Assembly (NCBI RefSeq): GCF_002208135.1
Contig: NZ_CP021646.1
Location: forward strand, 2,296,001-2,360,000
DNA length: 64,000 bases
Direction of reading: 5' to 3'
Source of the DNA: Pseudoalteromonas piscicida
GTDB taxonomy: Bacteria > Pseudomonadota > Gammaproteobacteria > Enterobacterales > Alteromonadaceae
Made by a program: the position numbers and the translations under genes. Shown piece after piece: positions 16,380-26,721 of the stretch (positions are counted from its first letter, which is position 1; each line of letters starts with the position of its first letter). The notes beneath the pieces are model-generated. The model ran no database searches. It was not told where the DNA came from and was given only the letters and a program-made list of their open reading frames with translations.

Positions 16380-17159
16380 CTATACCGTGCAACCAATTAA
16401 GTCGCACATCAGCTCCGTCATTTTGAGCCATTGAAACTCAAATTGTGCTAAGAAGTTACCCAGTGTCGCCCAAATAATGGTAAGACCCGCAACGAGCGTA
16501 AATGCAAACCCTACGGAGAAAATATTCATCTGAGGTGCAGCTCTGGTCATAATCCCAAATGAAATATTGATAATCAACATTGCCGTTAACGGAGCTAACG
16601 CAAGGGCAAGGGCCGTAGAGAACATCCAGCCCCCCCAATTAACGATTCGCCAAAAATTATCTACCGCCCACCAGTTTCCTGCAATCGGAAAGCTTTCAAA
16701 GCTATACACAACCATTTGAATCATCATCAGATGGCCGTTATAAACAAAAAACAGTAATGTCGCTAATATTAAATAGAACTGACCGACGGCAGGTACACTT
16801 AACCCATTAGCAGGATCTACGACAGATGCGAAACCAAGACCTGTTTGCATAGCAAGAATTTGACCCGCAATGATAAAAGTATTTAAAAGTAATAGAGAGC
16901 CAAAACCAATTGCAACTCCCGTCATCATTTCTTGAAGAACAACTAAAATCATCGAAAACGAGAACAAATCGGTAAATTCTGACTTGGGCAAAACGGGCAC
17001 CACGGCAAAGGTAACAACCACAGCGAGAGCAAACTTAATTCGGGCCGGCACACTTTGTGCCCCAAGCCCTGCCATTACCATTATCATTGAGCTTATACGT
17101 ACTAGTGGAAGTAAAAAATCACTCAACCACTGCATGATTACCGCAAAGGTGAACTCCAT
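16380..17159 (-). CDS. fliR: Flagellar export apparatus protein FliR
   Basis: The 259-residue membrane protein has about six hydrophobic helices. It forms the export gate core with FliP and FliQ. Typical segments include ARIKFALAVVVTFAVVPVLP, TGLGFASVVDPANGLSVPA and GFAFTLVAGLTIIWATLGNF. It follows fliQ by 2 bp and precedes flhB by 9 bp. Confidence 0.97.
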   Translation of the reverse strand: MEFTFAVIMQWLSDFLLPLVRISSMIMVMAGLGAQSVPARIKFALAVVVTFAVVPVLPKSEFTDLFSFSMILVVLQEMMTGVAIGFGSLLLLNTFIIAGQILAMQTGLGFASVVDPANGLSVPAVGQFYLILATLLFFVYNGHLMMIQMVVYSFESFPIAGNWWAVDNFWRIVNWGGWMFSTALALALAPLTAMLIINISFGIMTRAAPQMNIFSVGFAFTLVAGLTIIWATLGNFLAQFEFQWLKMTELMCDLIGCTV

Positions 17160-17161
17160 GG

Positions 17162-17431
17162 TTAGCCTGCAATTTCAGGAATTCGCATAACCACGAGGTT
17201 AAAATAGTCCATCAGTTCTTGAGTTAACCAATGGCCACCAAAAATAAGGGCCAGAATCGTGATAATTAGACGCGGTAAAAAGCTTAATGTTTGTTCGTTA
17301 ATCGATGTTGCGGCTTGAAAAACGGCAACAACTAAGCCAACTAGAAGCCCCGGTACCACAATTGCTGCCACCAGTTTGATGACCAGAAACAATGCATCAC
17401 TTAAGATATCAACAAAGACTTCTGGTTCCAC
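17162..17431 (-). CDS. fliQ: Flagellar export apparatus protein FliQ
   Basis: This 89-residue protein with two membrane helices is the small export-gate subunit. The start is GTG at 17431 (VEPEVFVDIL), giving the family length and placing it 1 bp after the fliP stop. The frame can be extended upstream to 17500, but that extension runs inside fliP and is not conserved in FliQ. Close packing implies translational coupling with fliP. Confidence 0.95.
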   Translation of the reverse strand: MEPEVFVDILSDALFLVIKLVAAIVVPGLLVGLVVAVFQAATSINEQTLSFLPRLIITILALIFGGHWLTQELMDYFNLVVMRIPEIAG

Positions 17432-17432
17432 A

Positions 17433-18170
17433 TTACACCCCCAATCCGAAGCTTCTGGCCAGTGTACCCATGACCAAACTCCAACCATCGACAAGCACAA
17501 AAAGCATAATCTTAAATGGTAAGGAAACTATCATTGGAGATAACATCATCATACCCATGGCCATCAAGACACTGGCTACGACTAAGTCGACTATCAAAAA
17601 GGGGATAAAGAACATAAAACCAATTATAAAAGCCGTTTGCAGCTCTGATGTAACGAATGCCGGAATAATAACGATAAACGGCGTGTCTTCAGGACTATCA
17701 AGCTTGTCATATCCTGCTATCTTGGCAAAGGTTTCAAGGTCTTTAATTCGGGTTTGTGACAGCATGAAGGCTTTCATGGGTTCTTTGGCACGTTCAAGTG
17801 CTTGGATTGATGTGATTTCTTCTTTTATGTATGGCTGCACCGCTTCATCATTTATCTGCGAAAATATGGGTGCCATTATAAATAGCGTCAAAAACAGCGA
17901 TAAACCGAGTAAAATTTGATTCGACGGCGATTGCTGTAGACCAATCGCTTGTCTCAAAATCGCAAGCACAACAATTATTCGAGTAAACGAAGTCATCATA
18001 ATCACAGCTGCTGGAATAAAACTCAGCGCTGTCATAATGGCGAGCACTTGAAGTGTCACCGAGTACTCTTGAGAGCCGTCAGGGTTTGTTGTAACGCTTA
18101 TTGCTTCTATCCCTTCTGCAGAAGCTACCCCAGAAAACAGTAATAAACAGAGTATCAGCAATCTAATCAT
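17433..18170 (-). CDS. fliP: Flagellar export apparatus protein FliP
   Basis: The 245-residue protein has a cleavable signal peptide ([18 protein letters not shown], about 1-18), which FliP characteristically has. It is followed by four membrane helices and the conserved block [19 protein letters not shown] near the C-terminus. It forms the core pore of the export gate (five copies with FliQ and FliR). It overlaps the end of fliO by 8 bp. Confidence 0.98.
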   Translation of the reverse strand: MIRLLILCLLLFSGVASAEGIEAISVTTNPDGSQEYSVTLQVLAIMTALSFIPAAVIMMTSFTRIIVVLAILRQAIGLQQSPSNQILLGLSLFLTLFIMAPIFSQINDEAVQPYIKEEITSIQALERAKEPMKAFMLSQTRIKDLETFAKIAGYDKLDSPEDTPFIVIIPAFVTSELQTAFIIGFMFFIPFLIVDLVVASVLMAMGMMMLSPMIVSLPFKIMLFVLVDGWSLVMGTLARSFGLGV

Positions 18171-18621
18171 GACTTTTCTTATTATGGTTGTTGGTTACTT
18201 GCCCTTTACCCGCTAAAAACTTTTGTAGTTCGTTTGCAAATGGCGTTCGGCTAGCATCATCTAGCGGTGTTTCTAGCTGATACAAGTAATTGATATTATT
18301 AGGTGTTACCCCAAGCAAATGCTGTTTATCATCCAACTCAATAACCAGCAAACGTTCTTTCGTACCGAGCGATATACTGCGGATCACCTTAAAGTCTTTC
18401 TGGTTTACGATGTTGGGATTCAAACGCTTTAATACGAACGCTAGTCCCAAAATAAGTAGCACTACCAACATCAGAGACAACCCCATGGAAAGTAGCTCTG
18501 AACTTAATCCCGCGGTACCAGCCCCCACAGAAGATTTAGGTACTCCCTCTGAGGTTGTTGCAGTGGCAGCCGTCGTGTAAAAAACGATACCAAACACTGC
18601 TAAAGACCACCCCCAACGCAT
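18163..18621 (-). CDS. fliO: Flagellar assembly protein FliO
   Basis: The 152-residue protein has an N-terminal signal-like hydrophobic stretch, one strong membrane helix (about 42-65, ending VLKRLNP) and a small cytoplasmic domain ([20 protein letters not shown]). FliO assists assembly of the FliP ring. It overlaps fliP by 8 bp and shares its first base region with the end of fliN (18621). Confidence 0.92.
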   Translation of the reverse strand: MRWGWSLAVFGIVFYTTAATATTSEGVPKSSVGAGTAGLSSELLSMGLSLMLVVLLILGLAFVLKRLNPNIVNQKDFKVIRSISLGTKERLLVIELDDKQHLLGVTPNNINYLYQLETPLDDASRTPFANELQKFLAGKGQVTNNHNKKSHD

Positions 18622-19019
18622 TAACGTAGCTTTTTAATACGCTCAACCTGACTAATGACGTCCGTTAAGCGAATACCAAACTTGTCGTTTACTACAACCA
18701 CTTCACCGTGCGCGATCAATGTGCCGTTAACAAGCACATCTAACGGTTCACCAGCTACGCGATCAAGCTCAACAACAGAGCCCTGATTTAGCTGTAATAA
18801 GTTACGAATATTAATTTTAGAGCGGCCAACTTCCATAGAAATGGTCACCGGAATATCTAAAATGGTATCTAGTTTACGTTTTTCATCTGACGATAATGCA
18901 GGCGCTGAATCTTTGAGTTCATCTAACTCTGCAACTTCTGGCTCACTGCCACTTTCGGCACCTTCGGCTTCAGCTAGTGCTGCTGCCCATTCGTCCATAG
19001 TATCTTGATCATCGCTCAT
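18621..19019 (-). CDS. fliN: Flagellar motor switch protein FliN
   Basis: FliN is a C-ring protein that sets rotation direction and aids export. The C-terminal SpoA/SurfaceP domain contains IPVTISMEVGRSKINIRNLL and LDVLVNGTLIAHGEVVVVND. The acidic N-terminal ~45 residues are typical. At 132 residues it is of normal length. It lies between fliM and fliO. Confidence 0.97.
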   Translation of the reverse strand: MSDDQDTMDEWAAALAEAEGAESGSEPEVAELDELKDSAPALSSDEKRKLDTILDIPVTISMEVGRSKINIRNLLQLNQGSVVELDRVAGEPLDVLVNGTLIAHGEVVVVNDKFGIRLTDVISQVERIKKLR

Positions 19020-19091
19020 TGGATTACTACCTGATTAAGTTAATTTGTTGTCCATAATTAGTCTCACGATTCTGCTTATACAAGCTCGCGA

Positions 19092-20186
19092 CTACCAATC
19101 TAAATCCACACCTTCGGAAAGATGTAGATCTTCTTCTAATTCTGCCAGTTCAGCATCAGAATCGAGCTTTTTACCACCTTTGGTGAATACATGAAGCTCT
19201 GACTTAACTGATTCTGGACGTTTAATTTTTTCACTGATCTGCAACGCGACGTTGTCACGAGAACGGCCCATTTTTGCTCTAAACGTTGGCAGTTCCTCAA
19301 CAAAAACCGTTACATGCTCTGGCATTTCCACAGGAATAACATCACCAGCTTGAAGCTTCATTACTTGCTCAAGCGATAAGTCAACTTCCAGTAACTGGGA
19401 AGAAATCTCAACTTCCACGTCCATAATCTCGTCACGAAGCGCCTTACTCCAACGGAGATCGGTATCTTCAGTATCTGATTGAACACCGGCATCAAGTAAC
19501 TCTCGAATCGGTTCCAACATAGAGTAAGGCAGTGAAATATGGAAATCGCCCCCTCCACCATCTAATTCAATGTGGAAGGAGCTAATAACCACCACTTCTG
19601 TTGGTGACACAATATTAGCCATCGCGGGGTTCACTTCCGAGTCGAGATATTCAAACGACACATCCATCACCGGCGCCCATGCTTCTTTATAATCTTCAAA
19701 GATGATTTTTAGTAGCATCTGCACGATACGACGTTCTGTTGGTGTAAATTCCCGTCCCTCAATCTTGGCATGATAACGACCATCGCCACCAAAAAAGTTG
19801 TCTACGAGAATAAAGACCAACCGTGCTTCCATTGTAATAAGACCAGTCCCTTTTAGTGGTCTAAAACGCACCATATTCAAGCTGGTAGGAACGAATAAAG
19901 TATGAATATATTCGCCGAATTTAAGCATTTGTACGCCATTGATAGACACCTCCGCGGTGCGGCGCATCATGTTGAAAAGGCTAATGCGCATATGGCGGGC
20001 AAATCGTTCATTAACGATTTCAAGCGTTGGCATCCGCCCACGCACAATTCTATCTTGAGACGAAAAGTCATACTGTAAGGCACCAGCGCCTTCACCGTCA
20101 CCACCATCGCCGACTTCGTCTTCTTCGACTTCATCTACACCATGGAGTAGCGCATCAATTTCGTCTTGGGATAATAAATCGCTCAC
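19092..20186 (-). CDS. fliM: Flagellar motor switch protein FliM
   Basis: This C-ring subunit binds CheY-P. The N-terminal peptide LSQDEIDALLHG (5-16) is the CheY-docking motif. The middle domain (about 45-235, RMPTLEIVNERFARHMR and related segments) contacts FliG, and the C-terminal SpoA domain contacts FliN. It has 364 residues. A 72-bp gap with no evident signal separates it from fliN. Confidence 0.98.
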   Translation of the reverse strand: MSDLLSQDEIDALLHGVDEVEEDEVGDGGDGEGAGALQYDFSSQDRIVRGRMPTLEIVNERFARHMRISLFNMMRRTAEVSINGVQMLKFGEYIHTLFVPTSLNMVRFRPLKGTGLITMEARLVFILVDNFFGGDGRYHAKIEGREFTPTERRIVQMLLKIIFEDYKEAWAPVMDVSFEYLDSEVNPAMANIVSPTEVVVISSFHIELDGGGGDFHISLPYSMLEPIRELLDAGVQSDTEDTDLRWSKALRDEIMDVEVEISSQLLEVDLSLEQVMKLQAGDVIPVEMPEHVTVFVEELPTFRAKMGRSRDNVALQISEKIKRPESVKSELHVFTKGGKKLDSDAELAELEEDLHLSEGVDLDW

Positions 20187-20196
20187 AAATACTACC

Positions 20197-20721
20197 TTAT
20201 TGCATTACAAAGCCAGTAAACAGCACACGCTCGATTACTTTACTACCTTCAACCCCTTCCATCGCGGCTTGAACTTTATCTAGCGCCGTTAGCCGTAACG
20301 TTTCTTTACCAGCACTCGTGCTTAGCTCGTCTGCTGTGGTAGTGGAAAACACGCTCAGTAAAGTACCTTCAATCAAGGGAATATGCTTCTTTGCTACTTC
20401 TTCATTGACATCACCGCGAACCAGCAGCTGAACTTTAATTTGCACGATTCTGTCGCGACTTGCACCAGGTACATTGAAAACAAAAGGGCGAGGCATAGCA
20501 ACGTACAATGCGCTCCCCATTTGCGCAGCGCTACCTTGCTCCGCTTTAACTTCACTTGCTGTCGTTTCTTCTGCTAAAGATTCTTCTGGTGCGTCTGAGC
20601 CTGAAAATAAGAAAAACCCTGCGACACCGCCAAGTACCAATACCGCAGCGGCAATAATGATAATCAGCTTTTTCTTAGAACCACCCGTTTCTTCTATTTC
20701 TAAGTCGGTTTCTTCAGCCAT
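20197..20721 (-). CDS. fliL: Flagellar basal body-associated protein FliL
   Basis: The 174-residue protein has one N-terminal membrane helix (about 17-40, KLIIIIAAAVLVLGGVAGFF) and a periplasmic stomatin-like domain. FliL sits around the stator units and supports torque. The C-terminal segment ending VIERVLFTGFVMQ is conserved. It precedes fliM by 10 bp in the fliK-L-M-N order. Confidence 0.96.
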   Translation of the reverse strand: MAEETDLEIEETGGSKKKLIIIIAAAVLVLGGVAGFFLFSGSDAPEESLAEETTASEVKAEQGSAAQMGSALYVAMPRPFVFNVPGASRDRIVQIKVQLLVRGDVNEEVAKKHIPLIEGTLLSVFSTTTADELSTSAGKETLRLTALDKVQAAMEGVEGSKVIERVLFTGFVMQ

Positions 20722-20764
20722 AGCAAGCCCTTATGATCTTTATTAACTACAATAATAGCAGGTG

Positions 20765-22867
20765 TTAGGCATAGTAATCTATTGCAGAATCAGTATTTCT
20801 CTTTTGCGATGGTTGTGGGTTGTCAGAATGCCCCTGCTCATCACCTACAGTTTGCGTTCCATTTGCATTTCCACCAGCCGTTTGTGATTCTGCCTCGGTA
20901 TCTCCACCTTGCTGATGCGATATTTGACTATCGCCTAGTTCAATCCCTTGTTCAGCTAACATTTCTCTCAGTCTTGGCAGTGATTGTTCTAACAATTCTT
21001 TAGCTTGCTGATTTTGCACCACAATATTTACTTGAGCCTGCTCCGCATCGCTTTTAATCCGAATTTGCATTGCCCCAAGCTCAGGCGGGTCCAAGCGAAT
21101 TTCAGCTTCTTTATTGTTAAGATTAAGCATCAGTCCTACCCGTTGATGCAACTCTTTTGCGGCATCTTGACGCGCTATATTAATCGCCTGTTGAAGATTA
21201 GCATCTGTTGCCTGTTTTGTCTGCGCTGTACTTTGGTTTGCTGGCTGAGACTGTTGAATTTGCTGAACTTCTTTCAGCGTTTGGTTTAGTGAGCTAGTAT
21301 CTTGCGCTGCACTTACAGGGCTTGCTTCAGACTTAGCTGAAGTTGGTGTCGCTGTAGCGGCATTAGCCGATTGACGCTCATTTTTAACTGCATCTTTCAC
21401 AATGCTTGCTTCCGCTTGAATCACCTTACTATTCTCTTTATCAACTAGCTTTTCGCTTATTTGTTTTTCTGAGCTCTGTTTTTCTGAACTTTGCTTCTCC
21501 GCTGCCAACTTTTCATCACTAGCCAATTTATTCACAGCTATATTTTTTTCAGCACGTTCACCCTCTTTAACTACCACGGCCTGCTGCCCACTATTGTTAG
21601 ACTTTTCTTGCGTGCTATTTACATTAAAAGACTCTTGGATAGCACTTTTTACGTCCGTCGTTGCTTCTGTCGGAGCGTCTATTGAAGTTTGGGTTACGAC
21701 AGAGGATGGCACAACCGCTTTAAATTGCTGCACATTTGCAATATCAACACCTTTACCAATTAACTGGGCTACGGCTTTTTGTACATTGGGTGACGCATCA
21801 TAAATATCAAGCTTACCGGCCATCACCGCTTTTAATTCGTGCTGTTGCTGAACAGTCAACTTTTCTACAATGGTTTGCACATCAGTCGTGCTTTTTGTAG
21901 CTACTGAGTTTTTCTCTTTCACTGTTTGTGTACTCGTCTCAGAAACGATTTGCTTTGTTTCTGATTGCTTAGCTTCAGGTGAAGAAACAGATTGAACAAG
22001 CTCTGATTTATTACCGACTAAGGATTCTTTAAGTTGCGCGGTTTCAGACTCATCTTCAACTTGAGTCCCAGCTAACTTATTAGCATCTGGATCCCGTTTT
22101 TCTACGTTTGTATTGGTAACCACGGCTTGAGTGTTAGCATCCTTTTGCAGCTTAGGCTGTACTGTTTGCTCTTCAGCTTCTGCACTGTCGTTCATTAACG
22201 CAGGTTTAGCGGCCTCAACTTCTGAGTCTTGGCTATCCAAAGAAGCCAATGCTGATGACAAAGGGGCTGTCTTTGTACCTGTATTTTCAGTTTGACCTTT
22301 CAACCCTCGAATTAACGGACTCGCTTCGTCTTGCAGCTGCTCCTCAGAGGATGCACCATCGCTAGTCGCAACGTTTTCATCAGCCGCCGAGACCTTACCC
22401 AATGCCTCTTTGACTAATTGCGAAATTGCTGTTGGGTTTTGGCTCAATGAAGTGTTCTGCTGTTTTGCAGCGCTGATCTGAGCATACAAGTCATTGTCAG
22501 GGGAATCAGGAAGTGGCTTGTCCACAACTACCTGACCTTTGTCGGTGTAGCTAACCGTAGAAACTGGTACTTCCCCATGCTGCACAGAAGAAGCGCTTTG
22601 CGCCTTATCGCCTGATTGCGGTTCATCACTTGATGGTACTTCGCTATCTATTCGTGCATCCGGATCTGAGGTTACGGAATCTGAGGCTACTGAATCTGCT
22701 GACTCCTTTACCTGATTGCTTACACTTTCTTGCTCCGCTAACTCAGCCATTAAAGCGCTAAATCCAGAACCGCCTTCTTTACCCTCAGTGTCCGTTTCTT
22801 GGGATTTTTCTTTAATATCAACCTCGTTACTGCCTCGTTGCAGCATGGATGCAAGCATTAGATTCAT
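20765..22867 (-). CDS. fliK: Flagellar hook-length control protein FliK
   Basis: At 700 residues this is long for FliK. The N-terminal ~540 residues are a low-complexity Ser/Gln/Lys/Glu/Ala-rich ruler region that includes a tandem SEKQSSEKQISEK repeat. The C-terminal Flg_hook domain (about 565-650) has the conserved LNLNNKEAEIRLDPPELGAM core followed by LPRLREMLAEQGI. It measures hook length and signals FlhB to change export specificity. Its promoter is probably the sigma-54 element directly downstream of the fliJ stop. A second FliK-like gene is at 1-2071. Confidence 0.96.
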   Translation of the reverse strand: MNLMLASMLQRGSNEVDIKEKSQETDTEGKEGGSGFSALMAELAEQESVSNQVKESADSVASDSVTSDPDARIDSEVPSSDEPQSGDKAQSASSVQHGEVPVSTVSYTDKGQVVVDKPLPDSPDNDLYAQISAAKQQNTSLSQNPTAISQLVKEALGKVSAADENVATSDGASSEEQLQDEASPLIRGLKGQTENTGTKTAPLSSALASLDSQDSEVEAAKPALMNDSAEAEEQTVQPKLQKDANTQAVVTNTNVEKRDPDANKLAGTQVEDESETAQLKESLVGNKSELVQSVSSPEAKQSETKQIVSETSTQTVKEKNSVATKSTTDVQTIVEKLTVQQQHELKAVMAGKLDIYDASPNVQKAVAQLIGKGVDIANVQQFKAVVPSSVVTQTSIDAPTEATTDVKSAIQESFNVNSTQEKSNNSGQQAVVVKEGERAEKNIAVNKLASDEKLAAEKQSSEKQSSEKQISEKLVDKENSKVIQAEASIVKDAVKNERQSANAATATPTSAKSEASPVSAAQDTSSLNQTLKEVQQIQQSQPANQSTAQTKQATDANLQQAINIARQDAAKELHQRVGLMLNLNNKEAEIRLDPPELGAMQIRIKSDAEQAQVNIVVQNQQAKELLEQSLPRLREMLAEQGIELGDSQISHQQGGDTEAESQTAGGNANGTQTVGDEQGHSDNPQPSQKRNTDSAIDYYA

Positions 22868-22991
22868 CTTAAAACGACCTCATAAAGTGGCAATGTCCTG
22901 CCGTTTGCAATACACCAATAAAAACTAATACTATGAATATTAGTGACTTTTACGAGTGAACTACTCAAATAATAAAACGCTAATTAATACC

Positions 22992-23009
22992 AAGCATATT
23001 CCGAGCCAA
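22992..23009 (-). promoter_or_regulatory. Sigma-54 -24/-12 promoter upstream of fliK
   Basis: Minus strand TTGGCTCGGAATATGCTT matches TTGGCACGNNNNTTGCTT with correct GG-N10-GC spacing. It starts one base after the fliJ stop and leaves a leader of about 110 bp before fliK. It would make fliK-to-flhB a separate sigma-54 transcription unit. Confidence 0.78.
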
Positions 23010-23010
23010 G

Positions 23011-23457
23011 TTACCAAGCTCGCTCTTTTCGTACAAACTGATTAGTCGCGAACTCATCAAGCATTTTTTGCTCTGCTTTGGCAAGACGAGTTTGCCTAGC
23101 AAGGGCTTGCTTCTCGATGAGTTTTTCAATTGCTTTTGTTTTAGCCTGCTGCGCTAACCATAGCTTACGACGTTGTTCAACCACCTGCTTAGCTGTGTTG
23201 ACCGTTTTTGCTTGCTGATCAATAGCCTGCTCAATCTTATTAATAAAGTTATGATATTGATTAAAACCACCGCTAGACAGGCCAACTTGTGCTCTACTAT
23301 GTAGCTGCATGCTGTATTCCAAACGAAAATCGTTTAGTCCCGATAAACGTTGTTGGTTTGTCGCTAGGTGCTGCTGAGCTTGAACAAAGTTAGCTCGAAG
23401 ATTATCTTCTTTGTCTTTTTCTAGCTTGAGCAATAAAGTCAGTTTGTTATTTGCCAT
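23011..23457 (-). CDS. fliJ: Flagellar export chaperone FliJ
   Basis: The 148-residue, almost wholly coiled-coil protein is rich in Gln, Lys and Ala. FliJ acts as the central stalk of the FliI ATPase ring and as a general export chaperone. It is recognised by size, coiled coil and its place directly after fliI, with which it overlaps by one base (TAATG-type junction). Confidence 0.93.
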   Translation of the reverse strand: MANNKLTLLLKLEKDKEDNLRANFVQAQQHLATNQQRLSGLNDFRLEYSMQLHSRAQVGLSSGGFNQYHNFINKIEQAIDQQAKTVNTAKQVVEQRRKLWLAQQAKTKAIEKLIEKQALARQTRLAKAEQKMLDEFATNQFVRKERAW

Positions 23458-24788
23458 TATGCTTGTCCTAGTAGCTTAGCGAGGCCTTGCAAACACTCGT
23501 CATAATTGATCACGTCTTTCATGCCTTGCTGAAGGAAGTTATTCACCGCTGGCATCATATTTATCGCCTGATCTAGCATCTGGTCACTCCCACGTTGATA
23601 GGCACCTAAGGTGATCATGTCTTTGTTCTGCTGGTACATTGAATAAACTTGTTTGAGTACTCTTGCTTGCTGCATGTGTGCCTCTGATACCACTTGAGGC
23701 ATCACTCGGCTGATTGACTTTTCAATATCTATCGCTGGGTAATGACCACTATCGGCAAGCTCTCGTGATAACACGATATGACCATCCAAAATAGCTCGGG
23801 CAGCATCGGCAATAGGGTCTTGCATATCATCACCTTCACTCAATACGGTAAAGAATGCAGTAATTGAACCTTGTCCTTCACCTCCGTTACCTGCGCGCTC
23901 AACCAGTGCTGGAAGCTTTGCAAACACGGAAGGCGGATACCCTTTTGTGGCTGGCGGCTCGCCAACCGCAAGCGCTATCTCACGCTGCGCCATGGCATAA
24001 CGCGTCACTGAATCCAGTAACAACAGTACGTTTAATCCTTGATCACGGAAATACTCCGCAATAGTCACAGCACTCTCACAGCCTTTTAAGCGCATCAGCG
24101 GTGAAGCATCGGCGGGAGCGGCAACCACAACAGAGCGGCGTCTGCCCTCGACTCCCAAAATCTCATCGATAAACTCTTTCACCTCACGACCACGTTCACC
24201 GACCAAGCCAACGACAATAACATCCGCTTCACTGCCTCGTGTCATCATGCCAAGCAATACCGATTTACCCACACCACTCCCTGCAAACAGACCCATACGT
24301 TGGCCTTGACCCACTGTTACGATCGAATTTATCGCGCGTACACCTACATCCATTGGTGAGTCGATTGGACGCCTTGCAAGTGGGTTAATGGGCGCTGCGG
24401 CAAATTTAAGATGCTTCTCAGCGTCAATGGCACCAAGGCCATCTAGTGGCCTACCAAGTCCATCAACCACACGACCAAGTAAACCCATTCCGACAGGTAA
24501 TCCAGCATCCTTGACTTTTGGGATCACTCGAGCTCCAGGAAGAACGCCTGTAATATGGTCGTTTGGCATGAGGTAAAGCGTTTCTTGATTGAAACCGATG
24601 ACTTCTGCGTCAATAAAACCGCCAAGCGTCTCGATTTTACATTGACTGCCGACGGGAGCACTTAGTCCCCTAGCTTCAAGGGTGAGACCAACCACACGGG
24701 TGAGGCTACCTGCAACCGCAACCCCGTATGGTTTGATAAATTTCTGATACTTACTGATGCGCTCGCTCATAGCAGCAGATGTCGACAT
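23457..24788 (-). CDS. fliI: Flagellum-specific ATPase FliI
   Basis: This export ATPase is related to the F1 beta subunit. The Walker A is [17 protein letters not shown], the catalytic Glu lies in [15 protein letters not shown], and Walker B is [18 protein letters not shown]. It has 443 residues, the family size. It works with FliH as negative regulator and FliJ as stalk. A 7-bp inverted repeat (GTTATCC/GGATAAC, 24815-24852) lies in the 73-bp gap after fliH. Confidence 0.98.
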   Translation of the reverse strand: MSTSAAMSERISKYQKFIKPYGVAVAGSLTRVVGLTLEARGLSAPVGSQCKIETLGGFIDAEVIGFNQETLYLMPNDHITGVLPGARVIPKVKDAGLPVGMGLLGRVVDGLGRPLDGLGAIDAEKHLKFAAAPINPLARRPIDSPMDVGVRAINSIVTVGQGQRMGLFAGSGVGKSVLLGMMTRGSEADVIVVGLVGERGREVKEFIDEILGVEGRRRSVVVAAPADASPLMRLKGCESAVTIAEYFRDQGLNVLLLLDSVTRYAMAQREIALAVGEPPATKGYPPSVFAKLPALVERAGNGGEGQGSITAFFTVLSEGDDMQDPIADAARAILDGHIVLSRELADSGHYPAIDIEKSISRVMPQVVSEAHMQQARVLKQVYSMYQQNKDMITLGAYQRGSDQMLDQAINMMPAVNNFLQQGMKDVINYDECLQGLAKLLGQA

Positions 24789-24861
24789 TTTCGCAATTAC
24801 CTTAAGAAGGCATCGTTATCCTGAATTTAATTGCTTCGCTTATCTGGATAACAGTGCAGTA

Positions 24862-25677
24862 TTATTGGTTTATACCACTATCCTGCAAAAATGATTCCAA
24901 TACTTCACTAATACGGTTTTTAAGCGTCATATCAATGGATGACTGAGGCGTTTTCACCTCGCAACCACCCCTGTCTAACGTCGGCTCTGGAAGTAACTGC
25001 CAATGCTGCGATTGTATATGTTCTTCGCCATACATGGCTTGCACTAAGGCTAAATCTTCTGGGTGCAGATGGATGCGTACTGTTTGATCTTTGACAGGCA
25101 GCGCGTCCATCGCTTTTTTCAACGCGTTTAAAATAAGTTCAGGCGTGGTCTTGAGCTCTTTAAAAATAACCTGCTCTGCCAATAAATTGACGAGTACAAC
25201 CAGCTGCTTTTCACACTCATCATCAACCTTTTTCAGTGGCGTTTGCATGCCATCTAGAATAGTGGATAGCGCTTTCAACCTCTCTTCAATGAGAGGTTGT
25301 GCTTCCTCTAGCCCCTTTTCTTTACCTATTTCTACACCTTCTTTATAACCGGCCTCTTTGCCTTCTGATACGCCTTTGTCAAAGCCTTCGATATAGCCTT
25401 GTTCATGGCCTTGCTTTATTCCTTCTTCGTAGGCATCCTGACGGATCTGCTCTAACTCTTCAAGCGTAAGCGTTGGAAACTCAGGCTCTTGCGGCTCAGG
25501 TTCTGCGCTCACCTCTCTCTTAGTATATAACTCTTCCAACGGCGTACCAAAGGCCGTAGAGCGACCACGGTATTTCTCGGGTTTATCGGTAACATCCGGA
25601 ATGGGCCAGTTTTCTAGTAACTCATCCACCGCTTCGGTGCTGACTGGGCGGCCTTTATACAACTTTTTATCGACCAT
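24862..25677 (-). CDS. fliH: Flagellar assembly protein FliH
   Basis: FliH binds FliI and tethers it to the C ring. The 271-residue protein has a central GxxxG-type helical repeat (about 85-125, with units such as EEGIKQGHEQGY and EGKEAGYKEGVEIGKEKG) that is characteristic of FliH, and a C-terminal domain resembling the F1 delta subunit. It starts 3 bp after the fliG stop. Confidence 0.96.
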   Translation of the reverse strand: MVDKKLYKGRPVSTEAVDELLENWPIPDVTDKPEKYRGRSTAFGTPLEELYTKREVSAEPEPQEPEFPTLTLEELEQIRQDAYEEGIKQGHEQGYIEGFDKGVSEGKEAGYKEGVEIGKEKGLEEAQPLIEERLKALSTILDGMQTPLKKVDDECEKQLVVLVNLLAEQVIFKELKTTPELILNALKKAMDALPVKDQTVRIHLHPEDLALVQAMYGEEHIQSQHWQLLPEPTLDRGGCEVKTPQSSIDMTLKNRISEVLESFLQDSGINQ

Positions 25678-25680
25678 GGT

Positions 25681-26721
25681 TTATAGGAACTCCTCACCAC
25701 CACCACCACCAAGCATAATTTCACCTGAGTCAGCCAAACGTCTAGCCGTTGCCAAAATTTCTTTTTGTGCTGCTTCCACTTCACTGATCCGCACTGGAGG
25801 CATAGCCTCAAGGTCATCTTGCATCATCTCAGCAGCACGCTTAGACATATTCTTCATGATCTTTTCTTTTAAGGATTCGTCCGCGCCTTTAATTGCTTTC
25901 ATTAGTACATCTTGCTGAACTTCACGAAGGATTGCCTGGATACCACGGTCTTCTACATCCATTAAGTTTTCAAACACGAACATAAGGTCTTGAATTTGTT
26001 GCGACATTTCTTCGTCGTGTTCTCGGATTGAATCCATCAACTGACCTTCAATGTTGGTATCTAAGTAGTTCATGATATCTGCAGCGGCTTTTAAGCCACC
26101 CATTTTCGCTGCTTGTGCACCAGCTTGACCAGCGAACTGCTTCTCCATGATCTCGTTGAGTTCTTGTAGTGCCGCTGGTTGTACTTCTTCTAAGTTTGCA
26201 ATACGCATTGTCAAATCTAAGCGTACTTTCTCAGGAAACTGAGACAAGATTTCAGCGGATTGCTCTGGCTCTAAATAAGACAATACAATCGTTTGGATCT
26301 GCGGGTGCTCGTTGCGGATAATATTGGCAACTTGCTTCGAGTCCATCCACTTCAACGAATCCAACCCTTTTGCACCAGAGCCCATGACGATTTGGTCAAT
26401 GAGACTTGCCGCTTTGTCTTCACCAAGTGCTGCGGTTAGCGCCTTCTTAATGAAATCTTCCGATTGGAAACCTATCGTACTAAAACTTTGAATTTGTTCG
26501 ATAAACAAATTGTGCACAGCTGCTATTTTAGCCTGAGATAGGTCATCCATGGAGGCCATTGCCATACCGACCTTTTGCACTTGCTTTGGCTCTAAGTGTT
26601 TCAAAATCTGAGCTGCATCTTCTTCAGTCAAACTAAGCAGTAAGATGGCAGCCTTGTCGACGCCATCTAGCTTGTCAACGTCAAAGGCTGCGGGCAATTG
26701 TTTTTGTTCTTGATCAGTCAT
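25681..26721 (-). CDS. fliG: Flagellar motor switch protein FliG
   Basis: This C-ring protein interacts with the stator (MotA/PomA type) and the MS ring. The 346 residues contain armadillo-like helical domains. The conserved EHPQ motif is in NEHPQIQTIVLSYLEPEQSA, and the charged torque helix appears in LMFVFENLMDVEDRGIQAIL. A Gly-rich tail (LGGGGGEEFL) ends the protein. It overlaps fliF by 8 bp. Confidence 0.98.
   Translation of the reverse strand: MTDQEQKQLPAAFDVDKLDGVDKAAILLLSLTEEDAAQILKHLEPKQVQKVGMAMASMDDLSQAKIAAVHNLFIEQIQSFSTIGFQSEDFIKKALTAALGEDKAASLIDQIVMGSGAKGLDSLKWMDSKQVANIIRNEHPQIQTIVLSYLEPEQSAEILSQFPEKVRLDLTMRIANLEEVQPAALQELNEIMEKQFAGQAGAQAAKMGGLKAAADIMNYLDTNIEGQLMDSIREHDEEMSQQIQDLMFVFENLMDVEDRGIQAILREVQQDVLMKAIKGADESLKEKIMKNMSKRAAEMMQDDLEAMPPVRISEVEAAQKEILATARRLADSGEIMLGGGGGEEFL

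Noticed and set aside
17432..17500. Longer FliQ start
   Set aside because: The extension lies inside fliP and gives a non-conserved N-terminus; GTG 17431 gives the family length.
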